DNA of 64,000 bases from Ceriagrion tenellum (taxonomy: Eukaryota > Arthropoda > Insecta > Odonata > Coenagrionidae), in contig OY720643.1 of assembly GCA_963169105.1 (NCBI GenBank), positions 81,017,696-81,081,695 of the forward strand, in the 5' to 3' direction. The notes below the pieces were generated by a model. It made no database searches, had not been told where the DNA came from, and saw only the letters and a list, made by a program, of their open reading frames with translations. A program made the position numbers and the translations under genes. This document shows positions 46,421 through 59,144 of the stretch, in pieces. Numbering within the stretch: position 1 is the first letter of the stretch; every line of letters begins with the position of its first letter.

Positions 46421-48302
46421 GTTATTACTTGGATAGTCTTGCGGCTCCGGCTGGTTTTAATGGAAGACAGTAAAAATCCTTTAGATTTTATCGGCGCAAG
46501 CCCTTACCTCTCACAACCTTTCTCTTTTCAACGGTTCTCATGATCCCAACTCTCATATCTAGCTCAAATCATACCGCTCAAAAATACCAATTATTTTCTC
46601 CTCCCTATCCCCGCTTACACAACAACCCTGATTTCATTAACTTATTTAAAAGTAAATAGTCCAAATTAGGCGACATTGCCAATTCAAAGCGTACTTGTAA
46701 GAAACACAAAAAAACTCGCACATTTGAACAACAAAAACAGAAAGAAAAAAAAACAAAATTTGATGACCTTGAGATGCCGTTTAAGTTCACCTCTGTCTTT
46801 ATAAGCTAGTTATTTACGGAAGTATGTGTAGTGGCCAAGTTGGCGAGGTGCTTTGGGGATAGAGAAAGGGGATCGATTTCAATAGTAAGTGAATTTATTA
46901 GGGAGGAGAAACGAAAGTAGAGCGAACGTTTAATTAGTGATAATCTTCGAGTTTAAACGTGAAGTAATTAGTTAACGCTCTGTAACAGTTAGTAATACAC
47001 TGATATTGATGAATGTCGTAGGTTCAGGACTTACAATGTAAGAATTATGGCAATTGTAAACGACTTTTAAATCGGACTGAAGTCTGTGATGGGAGAGGGA
47101 AGACAGTATGTAGTCCGTGGACGAATGAAGGAAATTTGGTATTCTGTATTTCATTATTTTAGTGAAGAATTACCTTCACTGCCATCAGCAATCCTTCACC
47201 CCTCATCAAATCACATAACCGTCTACCGTCTTCTCTCCTCTCCAAGAAAAACACCTCCTCCTTTTCATTGAACAATAAAATACAACTATATTAAATTTTC
47301 ATGACATAACGAAAATATAATAGCAGCGTACGTGAAGCTTGATTGCTATCGTGCAGAGAAACCACTTGGGATAGCTGGACGTTGAGGTTTCCGCCAGTAA
47401 GCGATTAGCAAACTTAGCCGAGTCTATCTTTGCCGTCAGTCCACATAATCGAAAGCCAATTTGAGGAGAGCTTTATTTTTAAAAAATACCTAAATAATAT
47501 TTACAGATTGACCACATGCTTTTTGACTCCGCAAAGACACATAATGGATCTTGCAGAAGCAAATCGTTTGTATTTCAGCAGGTTCATTTTATTTGGTTAA
47601 TTAGTTATGAAAAAAATAGTTTCTTCGCAATCCGCTAACAAGTAGACAAAGCAATCGAAGATTGGCGTTAATGCTCCTAAGAACGGTAATGCCCTTTGTG
47701 ATGACGAAAATATCACGGAAAATTTAATTACACCCCCCAATAACTCTACGTCAGATATCGCAGATCGCAATCGTGTCCTATTTGCAGGTTGTAGGGACAA
47801 TGCATATGCAACCATCAGAGAGGTTTGAAGACAAAACATGCGTCCAATGTTCGTTGCTGAAACATCTTATTACATACTTAAACATCTTAAACATAAATTT
47901 ACCAGTTTCATAAGTGGTTACACATAATTTTACATTTATGAGATGGAGAATAAGATTTTCATAATTTCTTTATTCGTGGAGAAAACTAGCTGGCGGATGC
48001 GATATGACCCACTTGGATACTTCATGACTAGAAAATGAGTTTTAATATGATGAGTAATGGTGTAATTACTCAGACTGTATCTAAATAATATGCTCAAACA
48101 ATAAATTTTCCAAAACTTAATGTGCAAAATTTAAAAAATTAAATTAGAGCATAATGAGCATTTGAAACAATAGCAACAAGAATAAAGTCATTAAGCATAG
48201 TTTCGGCAATCTAAATTAAATAATGAGGTCCACAACTTTATGGATTCCATACATAAAATTAGTGGTTAAAGCCGAAACTTTGCGGAAAATTTTCGCAGAT
48301 AT
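46421..48302. other. intergenic DNA, no gene seen
   Basis: No recognisable gene. A weak tRNA-Ser-like string (gtggccaagttggcgaggtg) lies near 46832 with a poor B-box (ggatcgatttc) 30 bases later. It is too degraded to call. Confidence 0.5.
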
Positions 48303-48447
48303 GACGAAAAAATTTCTTAATTTCCAAACACAAAAATGTATTTCTAACCTAGGTTTCGACTGCACAGCAATCCTAGAAACAGAAACACAGAAACCTAGGT
48401 CGGAAATAAACTTTTAAGTGTGGAATTTACCAAGAAAGTTTTTCGTC
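48303..48447. repeat. inverted pair of the Penelope-type motif
   Basis: The left arm (48303-48356) ends ctaacctaggtttcgactgc. The right arm (48391-48447) starts aaacctaggtcggaaataaa and ends in sequence complementary to gacgaaaaa at the left start. In the outward direction both arms read aaacctagg, then t(t/c)(a/g)gaaata, then tgtg/tttg and ggaaatt, so they are diverged copies facing each other across 34 bases. The arms share the GAAACC-GGTCG string with 7.3, 15.2, 61.0 and 62.4 kb. Confidence 0.65.
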
Positions 48448-48589
48448 AAGATTCCTTATACATTGATTTTATGAAAACTATAGCTACATATTAACGCGAT
48501 CTCACACAAATCGAGTAATTTACAACTACTTGCGCGCGAGACCAATGTTAAGCGGAACAGTTTTTTTTTAATCGCTAGAGTGTATCGCT

Positions 48590-48905
48590 TTCGTGCGTCA
48601 AGGCGTGGTCTATTCTCTCCTTCAATGGAAATGCGCCACGTGAAGAAAAATTCTCACGAACAGTCGGGGTCATTCGATATTCCTTTGAGCGAGACGCAGG
48701 CGCGAGGGCCGCCGGGACGGGGATAGATAGGAGAGACGGACGAGGCACAAATGCACAGGCGGAGGTTGAGGTTTCCATTAAAGCGCGCACACGCTTTCCA
48801 CTCGATTGACGTCGGAGAGAATCGTCCAAACACGGAAATCAGTCGTCGCCCGCTGCCGAGGAGCATTGAATTAAGGCGACGATCGAATAGAAACTCGCCA
48901 GAAGA
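48590..48905. promoter_or_regulatory. CpG-rich segment, possible regulatory DNA
   Basis: About 300 bases are rich in CpG (gagcgagacgcaggcgcgag, gccgccgggacgggg) within AT-rich flanks. Overlapping minus-strand frames of 84 and 88 codons have no domains. It may be an unmethylated regulatory region or a non-coding first exon. The basis is composition only. Confidence 0.25.
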
Positions 48906-49700
48906 AAGTTTTTTTTTCAATTAGCCTAATCGCAAATAAGTTTGCACATCAATTATACCCGCCGAGTCAATTATCCGAAGCGCAAATTGATCCAGCAATC
49001 AGAGGGTGCATAATTAAGTTCCGGGCGTGAACTGACTGTAGATTGAGGGTGGGAGGGGGTAGACCTCTGTTGGAACTTCAATTGTCCACATGGTCTGCTC
49101 TCCACGGAGACTCGTCCCCGCGTCATGGGCGGACGGGCTAGACAGTTCGCATCCGGGCATTAGACATGTTTTTGCGTCAATCTGCGTTTGCGATATGCGT
49201 CACGCAAATATCCGTATCAGTGACGTAGCCAGAATATCGTTTCAGGGGAGGAGTCCAAACAGAGTACAAGCAGGGGGAATTGCATGAAAAGTTTCGAAAA
49301 ACAAGAGAAAAAAGTGTGTCCGTGCAGTTGCGGCAGAAGTGTAAGAACCTATTTCTAAAGATTTTGCTGTGAACATTCCTGAAAAAAACACTTTCCACGG
49401 TCTTTTAGCTTGAATTTTGCAAATATACATGTATATTTAAAGAGTCGCAGGGAATAATAAATAATTAAAAGCAAAATACCATGCTAGAAACAACATATCA
49501 ATTTCCCTTTAGTTCCCTTTATGTAATCAAATTAAAAATTTCGAGTGATGTCCCGGATCTCATCGTTCAGGACCACCAACGAAAAGGCAAGAAGACCTTA
49601 GCAATGGGAGTCCCTATTTAGGTAGCGACTAAGTGGAAACATTAGACTAGAAAGAGGACATTGGAAACACAAGAAAGAAAAATAGTGGGACTAGTGATAA
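48906..49700. other. intergenic DNA, no gene seen
   Basis: No recognisable gene. Short frames at 49090-49430 lack motifs. Confidence 0.5.
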
Positions 49701-49702
49701 TA

Positions 49703-51036
49703 CGTGGGTCAGCCAAAAAGTAATGCCTCCCATTTTTTTTCTCCTTTTACTTGTCTAAAATTGGCAAATGCAGTTAAATAGGATGAAAACCACAACATTG
49801 AGGATTAATTCGTCACTTTTCAATATAATCTCCGTCCATTTCCACAGTTTTAGTCCATCTTTTAACAAGAGCATGTATCCCAGCGTGGTAAAAAGCACGG
49901 CCCTGCCTCCTAAGCTATTGACGCACGGACGTTTTCACGGCCTTCTCATCTTCGAAGTGAATCCCACGATGAGCTTCTTTTAGCGGCCCGAACAGATGGT
50001 AGTCTGATGGTGCCAGGTCAGGGCTGTATGGGGGATGAGGAAAGACTTCCCATCCAATTTTCACAATCTCTTCAGTGGTGTGACGACTGGTGTGTGGTCT
50101 TGCATTGTCATGCAAAAGAAGAACATCCGCCATAGCTTTCGTTGGGCGAACTCGCTGAAGACGTGATTTAAGCTTTCTGAGGGTTGTGACGTATTGGACA
50201 GAATTTATGGTGCATCCCTGCTCCAAAAAACCAACCATAATCACACCCTCTGCATCCCAGAACACTGTTGCAATAACTTTCCCTGCCGATCGCACAGTTT
50301 TGAACTTTTTTTCCTCGGTGAGTTTGTGTGATGCCATTCCATTGACTGCCTCTTTGATTCAGGTTCATAAAAATGAACCCATGTTTCGTCTCTGGTCACA
50401 ATTTTTTCGAGAAACTCCTCTCCCTCTAAACTGAAGCGCTGCAAGTGTTGAGAGGCTATTGTTTTTCTTGTCTCTTTATTGTGGTCGGTTAACATTCTTG
50501 GTACCCACCTTGAACAAACTTTTGAGTACCCCAGTTGTTGAATAATCGTCATCACACTACCTTTACTGAGGGAGAGAATGCGACACAATTCATCTGCAGT
50601 CATCCGGCGGTCACCACGAATGATGTCATCGACTCGTTGAATGTTGCGTGGAGTCACTGCAGTCACCGGCCTGCCGCTCCGCTTTTCGTCAGCCAACAGT
50701 GTTTCCCCTACAGCTTCGTTACAACGACGCACCCAGCGTCTAACAATGCTGACATCCACTGCTGCGTCACCGTACATACTTTTCAGTCTTTCATGAATGC
50801 GAATTGGCGTTTCACCTTCTGCATTCAAGAATTCAATCACAGAACGCTGTCTAACATGAACATCGATGTCGGCCATTTTCCAAGCGACTGCAGTGCTGCT
50901 ACCTGATGACGCCGAAATTTACTACTGCAGTGGATTGTTAGAAGGTTTCAGGAATAGCTCCAAATTCAATTTTTCACTCAATCAACTTCTTTTTAGTGGA
51001 AAAAAATGGGAGGAATTACTTTTTGACTGGCCCACG
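49703..51036 (-). mobile_element. near-complete mariner transposon
   Basis: Terminal inverted repeats: the left end is cgtgggtcagccaaaaagta, then atgcctcccattttttt. The right end, in reverse complement, is cgtgggccagtcaaaaagta, then attcctcccattttttt. Only about three mismatches occur in 37 bases. TA dinucleotides at 49701-49702 and 51037-51038 fit the TA target-site duplication of Tc1/mariner elements. At 1334 bases it is full length for a mariner and contains one transposase gene on the minus strand. Confidence 0.95.
49813..50876 (-). pseudogene. mariner transposase, one frameshift and one nonsense change
   Basis: The gene starts MADIDVHVRQRSVIEFLNAE (50876) and ends DYIEK with TGA at 49813-49815, about 354 codons, normal for the family. 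The N-terminal half carries the helix-turn-helix DNA-binding region (RIHERLKSMYG, VDVSIVRRWVRR), SGRP at 67-70 and WVPRMLT at 124-130. The catalytic triad is complete: D163 in TRDETW, the D of HDNARPH, and 34 residues later the D of PSDYHLF, giving DD34D. The enzyme would cut and paste its own element in the nucleus. Two lesions disable it. In a run of seven T (A on the coding strand) at 50306-50312 the frame changes between PRKK and KFKTVRS. At 49915-49917 a stop replaces what is normally Trp in RQW. Few lesions suggest a recent loss. Confidence 0.93.
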
Positions 51037-54000
51037 TATAATTAAAAGATAAGCATTGGGACAAGACGTGCGACAAACACCAAGGGATCAATATGTACTA
51101 CAAAAGAGGAAAGTCCATACGAATAACGACTATGAAGTAAGAGAAAAAGCATTAGATGGGTAAGAATGGAGGGCTGCAGGCAACAAAATCTTAGGATTGA
51201 ACGACCGATAAAGCCAAAGTATGTTGAAGTTTCAATTGCATGTAACCAAAGGTCAGCCTTTGGAACCCTCCGAGTCGAACGCGGAGATTATGTACCTTCT
51301 CTGGGCAAAGCTAGTTAGAAACAAGACTTCTTTCGCCGCGTACCTTGAGCGTAACTGCCACGACAGTTACATTGGCTGGCCACCAACAACTGGTATATTT
51401 CGTCCTGTTCAACTGCTAGGTAGGAGCAGGAGTATAAATAGTGAGTGGCACTCGTCAGACATTATGCAAAATCTAAGTACAGTTAAGCATTCAAAAGTGA
51501 AGCAACAAGGGGACCGGGGCCCCGCGGGGGTCGATCCAGAGAACCCTAGCGTAGACCTTTGGTTCCACAAATAACTCTTGGACGCTACGTATACCTGGTT
51601 ATTAGCTCTCCGCTGACGAAAACTAACACATTTAGAAACATCTTGGTACAAATGATAAAACCCCAACGAATGCGATAGAAGTAAGTCGTTACTTCAATAA
51701 CGGTGACTGAACTTGGGGTGTTTGTAACAGCTCTTACAGAGCAGCCATTTTGGCCAGTGTTACATATTTGCCAAGATAGAGAATTTAAGAGCTTTTATTG
51801 ATCTCGCATTCCTTTAATAGTTTAGTGCCTAACAGCAATAACGCTGAAGGAAGTACACGATAAAAGCTCTATCTCAAATTTTATGAATGTGAATACTCCA
51901 AAGAGCAAGCCGTCATCATGTAGAGTACAGATCAGATTTCACAGAAAAATCAGAAGTTCTACGGTAAACGAAAGAATTCCACCAAAACTGGAAAAAACGA
52001 AATAGCCAAGACAATATGGTAGAATTTCATGATGCTAAAGCGAACTTTGTAATTATGGTCTTTTATGGAAATAATTTCCATCATTAACAATGGTCCTGAA
52101 CAGTCTTATTAAAACGGAAATTAACAGAAAAATAATTAATAGCGTGTGCAGTTGAAATCCCACTGCATTATACGACAGATTTCATTGCAAAATAGTACGT
52201 TAGCCTTTTAATTATTTGGGAATTACTCTTCTTGAAATAAATTATCGTTATAAACGTTGGGCTACGGGTGGAATTCGAAACAAATCGATGGCTAGTAAGA
52301 AAAATATAATAGTAGATATTTCATAATCAGATTGTTAATTAAAATTTAATTTCGAAGGGATATTTATATCCTGAACACAGCCATGAATACATACGGAAAT
52401 AAATTATCACTTTAATTCAAAGCAATTAAACGATTAAACGAGTAGGTCTGTATAAATGGAGAAATTTAATTACCTATTAATTGTATATCACGGGAGAGAA
52501 AGGATAAACTTTCCGGGGTGTCCATTTCTTCCGGTGATTTATCTCTAACATTTATTATTACCCCACGGATATGAATTGAATGCAAAAATACCGAACTTGT
52601 GATTACAAATTTAATGCAACATTTGATAATTTCCAAATCTGAGCATCAGAATAATTGCAGAAGCTTAAAATTTTTGGCGATACCATAAACACATTTGTGT
52701 CACATTTATCTATATATGGTGCGGTAAAAAACATCAATATTGATTATAGCACTCCGTAAATGAATATTAATGCAATGAATATTAATATATCAACACAATT
52801 TTTACATTCATTTATGAAATAATGATTATAATATGTTAGGCAAATAATTCCAATGTGGTACATAATTTTCTCCCCGTCGATGCCAGCCATAATGCTAGGC
52901 GGACACCAACCATTACGATGGCCTGAGTGTAGTCATCAAGAACACGGACAAATGGAAGGGTATTTTTCCAATGCCTGTTTTGGATTAACAAACCCGGTAG
53001 GCGACCAAATTTCACCTATTAAGACCCATTTTCACACGGCCCGCTGCTTTTTACGAAGACTCACAGCATAGTTGAAGCATTCATTAAAAAATGAAAATTA
53101 TTTTTTAGACTGGTCTCTTGATAAAACTTATGGATTCACTAATATTATCCATTATAGAATTGGTAACGTGGAAAAGTGTATTGAAAATTTTATTGGTAAC
53201 ATGAACTCAACAGGCATTTCTTCAACGGTTTTTCAAGACTAATTACGCTCGCAAACATATACACGTAAGCAATTTGAAAAACAGAAAAAATAGAATCTTC
53301 TGCATTACCTGGGTTCGTACAACATAGAAAATTCCCAAGATATCTACCAGAAAAAATACTGTATTTTCCCTGGAGTCTCAAAGAAACTTCCGTCGTTCAG
53401 CACTAAAGAATATGATGCATTTACATATCTTCGTGACTGCATAAAAAACTCAAGTCATCGAAACTGTTTCAAAAACTTTTCAGTGATCACAAATCCAACT
53501 ATTGTTTAATTACCAAGATAATCCAAAGAGGGACAAATGTCTAATGAATAGGTCAAATACATAAATACGCATATTCCAGATATTTGGATACTAATTATTA
53601 TATTGTTTCTCTCAACTTGCATTTCCCATTCCCGGTTTTTAAGATAATGGGCGCTAAATTGTAATACCTACGGCCGAAAATGGGTCAGGGAATATATTGA
53701 CTCGAGGAAATGCTATGGCGAATAATGATGATTTCCGTCAGGAATTAGTACGTTCATTAGAGTGCATTCAAATATTCATTTGATGAAAGCAGACATACGT
53801 GAAAATATTATGGCCTTCAAGTTCTCTCTACGCTTTCACTCCGAGCCAAAATTGTTGCAATGGTTTTCCTTTCCACTCTTCAATGATTAGCGAGAGCCAC
53901 GTCAAGAAATACATTCACAAATAAAATTTGTAAAATTTACGCCAAATACAGCCTTATTGTAGCAGAGAGTTATTCACTCAATCAAAAACTTTCCACGTTT

Positions 54001-56452
54001 CCGCAAGAAGGTCCTAAATCTCCTTTCCACAGCAATCCATCGTGGAATCGGAGTAGAATGCTTACCAACTTACTTAAAAATTACATCCAATAGGAAGCAT
54101 CACTTCCGACGCTATACTCATGCCATAAGCATGCCCGCATGAATACATGCACTAATTGACGCAGTCGCATTTTGTGCGACGCTCCGGAGAGAGTACGCAG
54201 AGCGATGGAGGCGCCTCCCACGGCTCGGACGGTAAAGAGTAGACCGTCCCCCATCCCCGCCCCATTTGACAACGACCCTTTATATGGATCAAGCCACCAC
54301 ATGTGTCCATAATGTCCCGGAGAGAGCCCATTCGATTGATCGGGTATCTAGCGGATCGATGGGCCTTAACTAACGCGTAGGTAGGTACTTCATACACCGA
54401 GACGAGAGAGGCTTCATACTATAGCCCTGACGCCGCGGTCGACGCGGATAGAAGAGGTGAAAATACAGGGAGAAACGGAGAACGCACAGAGAGACGGACA
54501 GACGCGGTGGCACTGATGAAAGATAAATCGCCCGGCACATCTCGGAGTGGCGTCCGCGCACACAAACCTAAAGCCCCCATCAACGTTTCCCCTGAAGCGA
54601 CGTTTGAAAAAACAGAATCCCACGCAAAAGAAGCGCTGAGGGCTAAAAGAAAACAACACTGAACTCCGGGGCATTAAGAGAAATAGGGAGAGCCATCGAT
54701 TAATTATCGGTCGGAATAAAAATTGACTGAAAAGGGGATTGATTTCTAAAAAAAACTAAAGTCTTTTCATTGAAAAGATAGGCAGAGCCTTTGGGATAGA
54801 GCGGAAACCAATAAACGCATCTTTCTCCATTTTTGCAATATAATCGACTCTTAAAGAAAGATACAAGAATAATTTACTAATTATTCTTGTTCAGACTTCT
54901 ATCATGGAGGGAAGGAAAGCAGGAGGAGAGCCACTGTACATTCAATTCTTCGTTAATTTTTCAGTGACGTCCCCGAGTCAAGTACGCAATTATTAATTTA
55001 TTACATCAATTTATTTAATTAACTTAACTACAACTAGGTAATGAGCATTGCTATAACCTAAGCTTGAAAATAAAAACAGAATAATTAATAAAGTTTTTTG
55101 AGAAGCCTTCCATTGAGCGTCTATTGGAATTTAATATGGTCTGTCTCATTCTTGTAAAGTTGAAACGTGCATCTAACTACAACCATAGCTTCCCTGTTAG
55201 GTAACAAAATTAACCTTCATATTAAAGATGTGTTTTCTAAAAAGTATGCAAAAAATTACCTCTATTTTCGAGGAGATTAGAAAATTTTAAACGAAGAATT
55301 AAATATTGTGATACGAATAGGTTAACGCACGCGTAATTGCATATTTTACCAAACTGAAAGTTTTTCTTTTGCTATTCTTCTCAAGGGCTTTCTTTAGCTA
55401 AGCTTTTCATCATTGCACAATAAATTATTCCCAAGAGCAAAATATATCTTATCTTTTTATTTTCATCATTTTATATGAAAAAGACGCATTAACTTAAGTC
55501 AAAAGATGTAATTATTTTTTTAAGTTTCAGAATGAAAAATTACTAAATTACATTAGCGACAGTTTGGCATGTGGAAAATTATGATTATATCCTTGATCCA
55601 AAATCGCAGGCAGTAATGTTGAGTATTTTATAAGATGGACATAAGACATATATGGACATACTTCTTTCTGCATTCGTACATAAAAAGACAGTATATCGCT
55701 TTTCGGAGATTGAATGGGGATTAGTAGAATATGATCGATTGACATGATGATACTACAATAATAAAGAGACTGGACTACTATGGACGAATGACAATCGCAG
55801 AAAGCTAAGGAGAAATCGATATTGGCTTGCTTACATTAAATCAAAGTTTTAAAATAGAAATGAAATGATGAATGGGTGAAACGAACTGCGACAGACATTG
55901 CGATATCGTTGGTTAAATAACAGTGTCTAGATACTTACAATCCATTTTTTGAACTCAATAAATACGACATTCATACAATCCATTCATTGAGTAGAGCATT
56001 TAAAATTATGGACCAATTTTAATTTACATTGGAATGTAATTAATTGAAATTACTTACCAACCATTTCTTCATCTAATGTTTGATAGAGTCAATTAGAATG
56101 ATGCTTTCATTTAAAAACGTAATAGTAAGACTTAGTTACTCAGAGCTAAGAAAATCGACGATTTAATTTCCATAAAGTGTGACCGCCTGGTAATATGGAT
56201 CCATTTACATAAAATAAGGACCAGACAAAACTATTTAATGCGAAAGGTAAATTATATAATAAGTGACAATAGTAAACATATAGGAGAATAGAGGGAAAAA
56301 TATTCAATGAATAATAAGTAACTATTTAGCGATAAATGGGAGCTGCACTTCATCTTAGTATGGATATTTCACAGCAATTATGAAGATGGAAGAGTTTTCA
56401 CATAACAAAAGCCAGTAAATTCATCTCATTGGTCGCTTCTTAAGGAAGATAG
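51037..56452. other. intergenic DNA, no gene seen
   Basis: No recognisable gene. A 117-codon plus-strand frame (51221-51574) contains no domain I recognise and has a GC-rich end (ggaccggggccccgcggggg). 54150-54600 is CpG-rich. 55.0-56.4 kb is strongly AT-rich. Confidence 0.5.
54150..54600. promoter_or_regulatory. CpG-rich segment, possible regulatory DNA
   Basis: The stretch contains gacgccgcggtcgacgcgga and ggagagagtacgcagagcga in otherwise AT-rich flanks. Several minus-strand frames (63-86 codons) overlap it without domains. As with the other CpG patches, composition is the only evidence. Confidence 0.25.
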
Positions 56453-56938
56453 AGCTGAGATCCCGTTTCAATAATGGATAAACACTACGTAATGCCATGT
56501 TCCGACCAATGTACTTTGATATTAAATTATGAGAACAGGACAAGTTATAGAGCTGAGATCCCGTTTCTATAATGGATAAACACTACGTAATGCCATGTTC
56601 CGACCAATGTACTTTGATATTAAATTATGAGAACAGGACAAGTTATAGAGCTGAGATCCCGTTTCAATAATGGATAAACACTACGTAATGCCATGTTCCG
56701 ACCAATGTACTTTGATATTAAATTATGAGAACAGGACAAGTTATAGAACTGAGATCCCGTTTCAATAATGGATAAACACTACGTAATGCCATGTTCCGAC
56801 CAATGTACTTTGATATTAAATTATGAGAACAGGACAAGTTATAGAGCTGAGATCCCGTTTCTATAATGGATAAACACTACGTAATGCCATGTTCCGACAA
56901 ATGTACTTTAATATTAAATTATGAGAACAGGACCAGTT
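56453..56938. repeat. 98-bp tandem repeat, five copies
   Basis: Units start at 56453, 56551, 56649, 56747 and 56845, exactly 98 bases apart, each beginning agctgagatcccgtttc (aactgag in unit 4). Copies differ by only a few bases: a/t after gtttc, and accaatgt/acaaatgt in the last. Units include cactacgtaatgccatgttc. The final copy decays at gaccagtttt. High similarity between units indicates a young or homogenised array. No frame is conserved. Confidence 0.95.
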
Positions 56939-57064
56939 TTACAAGATTAATTTTGAATCTGATTGCTGTATGCTTCTTTTGGTTAAGCCAGCATTCACGC
57001 CATTGGAGGTGAGCTATTAATTGTTTACTTTAGGCAAACAGCGATCACCGGCCGGAAATATCTC

Positions 57065-57365
57065 CGGGTTTCATTCATTGGCCGTTCAATCCTAGGATTG
57101 GTTGACTGCAGCCCTCCACCCTTCCCTATCAAATGCTAGTTCTTTTACCTCCTGGTATCTCTCCCTATTGTAATTTTCTCTTAATTTGGTCCATGAACTT
57201 ATTCCTTGGTCTTCCTCTGAGAGTTTTTCCCTCTATTTTCCCTTCATTTATGTTCTTCACAAATCCATTGCGTCTCAGGGCGTGTCCAATCCATCTGATT
57301 CTTCTTTTTTGTATGGTGTTCCATTTGGTCCTTTCCTCCTCTACTCAACTCTATTCTTTCAGTAC
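57065..57365 (-). pseudogene. LINE-B 3' end, further copy
   Basis: On the minus strand this encodes RRIRWIGHALRRNGFVKNIN, then EGKIEGKTLRGRPRNKFMDQ and IKRKLQ, and after a stop and frameshift RYQEVKELAFDREGWRAAVN before the final stop. It is the ORF2 C-terminus of the same LINE as in the inverted duplication at 4.4-7.1 kb, and is better preserved than either copy there. The 3' end is gaacggccaatgaatgaaac. The plus-strand frames of 61 and 104 codons are antisense shadows. Confidence 0.8.
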
Positions 57366-59140
57366 TATTAACCACATAACCCGACTGCTCTTTATCGTAA
57401 TAACACAAATGTACATTGTTAATGCATTTTTGAAAATATTGAGATGAGATGAATTATCTGTTGCAACGGCATTTTCCTTTACCCTTGCATGTAATTTACC
57501 CTAGCTAAACGACAAATAAAGGCTTGGAAAGGAATGGAACTTACTTGGAATGATGTTTCTTGTTAAAGCCACTGTATACGTTTCGAGAATTTTATTATTA
57601 TTGAAAATTGTTGCGAAGTCTCTTATAGCATAATTTTCAGGATTTTTTTCTCACTGCAACTATAAAAGTATATTTTAACGTCAGGTGGGGCTTAATTGGC
57701 GAATATTCCACAGTATTAATTACCACAGATTAAACAGTTTTCATAAAGATAAAATATTAGTCGGTTTTATAGTCCAGATTTAAAATAGATATAGCAATTA
57801 TTGTGATTCCCAGATAGCAATCAACGCATTGCTTTTTTAAAAAATCTGTCAAGATAATTAATGCAACATGGAATGAGTCTACGAAAGAAGTAAGGACTCA
57901 TTCAACGCAGAGTAACAATCGGCAAATTTTTTATGCTCAAAAACGGAAAAAAATTATAAGCACATCTTGAGTTTCACATTTATTTCTGAAGGAATGTACA
58001 AGGAAACTCTCCTGTGGTCTCAAAAGATTCTATAGTTTCATTATACCACAGACATACCATTCTTCCCGGTTTTGTCGGAACAGTCACCGCTTATATGATC
58101 GGTTCAAGTATCCCGCGTGGCTGACAAATTTCTCCAATGTGATGCTGAAATGTACAGGAATTCGTTCATAAGGAACGCTGTAGACCGCTTTTTATCAAAC
58201 TGTAACACGTGAATGTTTCTACCAAAAGAGTATTTCTCGCTTGGTTGATGGGATTACCCATGTGATAGTAGCCAATATGGGCCACTCGATTTGCAACTGT
58301 TCTTGAGTGACCAGAGGAATAATTAAACTGAAGTAGGGTTCCGCCGTTCGGGCAGTAACGAAAATCGAACACAGCACTTCAGATATTAATATTAAAGCAC
58401 GCTTCCCCATATTGTCATAGCAATAAAAAATATTTCAAAACTGTTTGCAAGTTTTCTTTGATTAATAACGTCCCAATTTATGTATCGTTTTTCATCTCTT
58501 CAAAATCAGATTCGTCCCATTTTCTGGAAATAAGACTTCATAAACCTTGATCATATATCAACTTAAAGACTTTTTAAGATATAGCAACACGAGCACCACA
58601 GCTAAGGAGCTAGAAATGAAAGGTTAAAGCATCAATATTCTGGGCAATCAAGCATGTACAAACGGTAAAAATCAGTGGGCACACACACAACATATGCCAC
58701 CAGCGATGATAAACTCGACTTATACCGTAATAATAAAGTCCGCAAGATTGAAATCTTGCATTTGAATAAGACCAAAAAGCACGCAAAAAGTCCACTGACG
58801 GAGATGAAAGGAATGCGTAATTTTCGCCGGGGAAACGACCTTCCTTCACGGCAAGTTTTTTACATTCGGACGGGTCAAAGGTCAGGAAAGACCTCATTCA
58901 GAGCCAACCTTGGGTTCAAAACGAAAAATCCTCATTCCCCTAAAGGAGCAGTGCATAATCGTAGAGAGTTTTCACAGCTACAGCATACGAAAGAAGCGCT
59001 TGAGGGGAAGGAGTGATAAGGAAGGGTGTGGGATAAAGCTACGTTTTCATTTAGTCGTTTGTGAGTTTCCCAACATTGGTTGACCAATCAGAAGCTCGAT
59101 TTTCAACATATGCTGCGCTGTATACCGAGGAGGTGACTCA
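57366..59140. other. intergenic DNA, see possible exon scrap inside
   Basis: No secure gene. A 95-codon minus-strand frame (58610-58897) and a 113-codon plus-strand frame (58675-59016) overlap each other and have no domains. Confidence 0.45.
58219..58410 (-). pseudogene. possible broken exon of a secreted insect DM4/DM12-like protein
   Basis: On the minus strand one frame starts MGKRALILISEVLCSIFVTA, which looks like a signal peptide. A second, overlapping frame gives YCPNGGTLLQFN. Returning to the first frame gives IIPLVTQEQLQIEWPILATI and TWVIPS. Taken together this order (P-GGTLLQ, a short loop, PL, then an aromatic beta-rich stretch ending in IPS) recalls the small secreted insect proteins with the DM4/12 domain, but only by eye. 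One single-base indel would be needed, so the sequence is either a pseudogene, a chance resemblance or mis-assembly. No splice sites were confirmed. Confidence 0.2.
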
Positions 59141-59144
59141 CAAT

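Noticed and set aside
51221..51574. 117-codon plus-strand reading frame as a host exon
   Set aside because: No domain recognised, no convincing splice signals, and no start context support.
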